A stretch of 6,312 nt of DNA from assembly GCA_002385665.1 (NCBI GenBank), contig DGDX01000014.1, forward strand, positions 10,254-16,565. The letters run 5' to 3'. Shown in pieces: positions 6,034-6,312 of this stretch. Source of the stretch: Firmicutes bacterium UBA3941 (GTDB lineage: Bacteria; Bacillota; Clostridia; Caldicoprobacterales; UBA3941). Made by a program: the position numbers and the translations under genes. Each line of letters opens with the position of its first letter. The first letter of the stretch is position 1. The notes under the pieces were generated by a model. It searched no databases, had not been told where the DNA came from, and was given only the letters and a program-made list of their open reading frames with translations.

Positions 6034-6293
6034 TTTGCTCCTCCTTATGAATTTATTTTATTAAAAGACCATTCCGGCTATTGGATACGTCACAAAAGGA
6101 ATTGAATTATGAATAATCCATGCTGATAACATGCTTGCTATATGAATCATAGAAAGTCTATACATAGATGGAAGATTATGCCCTTATGATACTAAAATAT
6201 CTCGCTCAATTCAAGTGAACTTTACTATACAATCATCATAATTAATCCTCCTAATCGGTAGGGTACAAATTCCAAAAAGATATGGTATAATAT
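6034..6293. other. Upstream region of the GH29-A fucosidase
   Basis: This is AT-rich sequence of 260 bp without a recognisable gene. It carries the fucosidase ribosome site next to 6034 and an outward promoter near 6283-6291. On the minus strand it also holds AGGAGG (6247-6252) followed by ATG and a frame of only four codons (MMIV, about 6226-6240). I could not assign a convincing minus-strand promoter or operator. Confidence 0.5.
6283..6291 (+). promoter_or_regulatory. Outward extended -10 promoter cut by the contig end
   Basis: TGGTATAAT is a perfect extended -10 box reading rightwards. The expected -35 position (about 6263-6268) reads GTACAA, a poor match, but extended -10 promoters tolerate this. 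The transcription start and the gene it serves lie beyond the genomic end at 6293, probably divergent from the fucosidase. Confidence 0.45.
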
Positions 6294-6312
6294 CTGTCTC
6301 TTATACACATCT
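6294..6312. other. Tn5 mosaic-end library adapter (artefact)
   Basis: The final 19 bases, CTGTCTCTTATACACATCT, are identical to the synthetic Tn5 mosaic end used in Nextera-type libraries. The natural outside end (CTGACTCTTATACACAAGT) and inside end (CTGTCTCTTGATCAGATCT) both differ. The mosaic end is an engineered hybrid, so this is untrimmed adapter on the contig terminus. Genomic sequence stops at 6293. Confidence 0.97.

Noticed and set aside
6294..6312. End of a natural Tn5/IS50 insertion
   Set aside because: The sequence is the engineered mosaic end, which differs from both natural IS50 ends, and it stops exactly at the contig terminus.
1..6312. tRNA, rRNA, riboswitch or toxin-antitoxin genes
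   Set aside because: None of the expected conserved structures or gene pairs was seen on reading both strands.

Overview
The window looks like a moderate-to-low-GC Firmicute, most likely a saccharolytic member of the Clostridia. The reasons are AGGAGG-type ribosome binding sites, TATAAT-type promoters, a Gram-positive LexA box, an HPr-like protein with a regulatory-serine motif, and a Y-family polymerase of the 'DVNSAF' type that I associate with Clostridia. The genus cannot be fixed from this sequence.

Layout, left to right: (1) the tail of a probable dispersed GC-rich repeat at the very edge (1-27); (2) a Y-family DNA polymerase on the minus strand (33-1286), with a textbook SOS promoter in which a LexA palindrome sits between the -35 and -10; (3) a small HPr-like protein on the minus strand (1514-1750) that keeps the Ser46 motif but has lost the catalytic His15; (4) a 399-bp intergenic space with a 75-bp imperfect palindrome; (5) a PHP-domain phosphoesterase on the minus strand (2150-2947), ending in a clean terminator; (6) a second intergenic space with a related 75-bp palindrome at the same distance from the next start codon; (7) two GH29 alpha-L-fucosidases of different subfamilies, convergent (plus 3431-4654, minus 4762-6033), separated by one strong hairpin; (8) a 260-bp upstream region with an outward-facing promoter cut off by the contig end. 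The last 19 bases (6294-6312) are the synthetic Tn5 mosaic end used in transposase-based library kits. They are not genomic.

The genes do not form one operon. The two fucosidases make a small fucose-release module. Neither has a signal peptide, so they should act in the cytoplasm on imported fucosylated oligosaccharides, one of GH29-B type (alpha-1,3/1,4 branches) and one of GH29-A type (broader). No transporter, fucose isomerase or regulator is visible. The polymerase is a stand-alone SOS gene. The HPr-like and PHP genes are linked only by similar upstream palindromes.

I see no clearly new multi-gene system. The points most worth a second look are the paired palindromic upstream regions, the His-less HPr homologue, the poly-G translation-start arrangement of the first fucosidase, and the adapter at the right edge.
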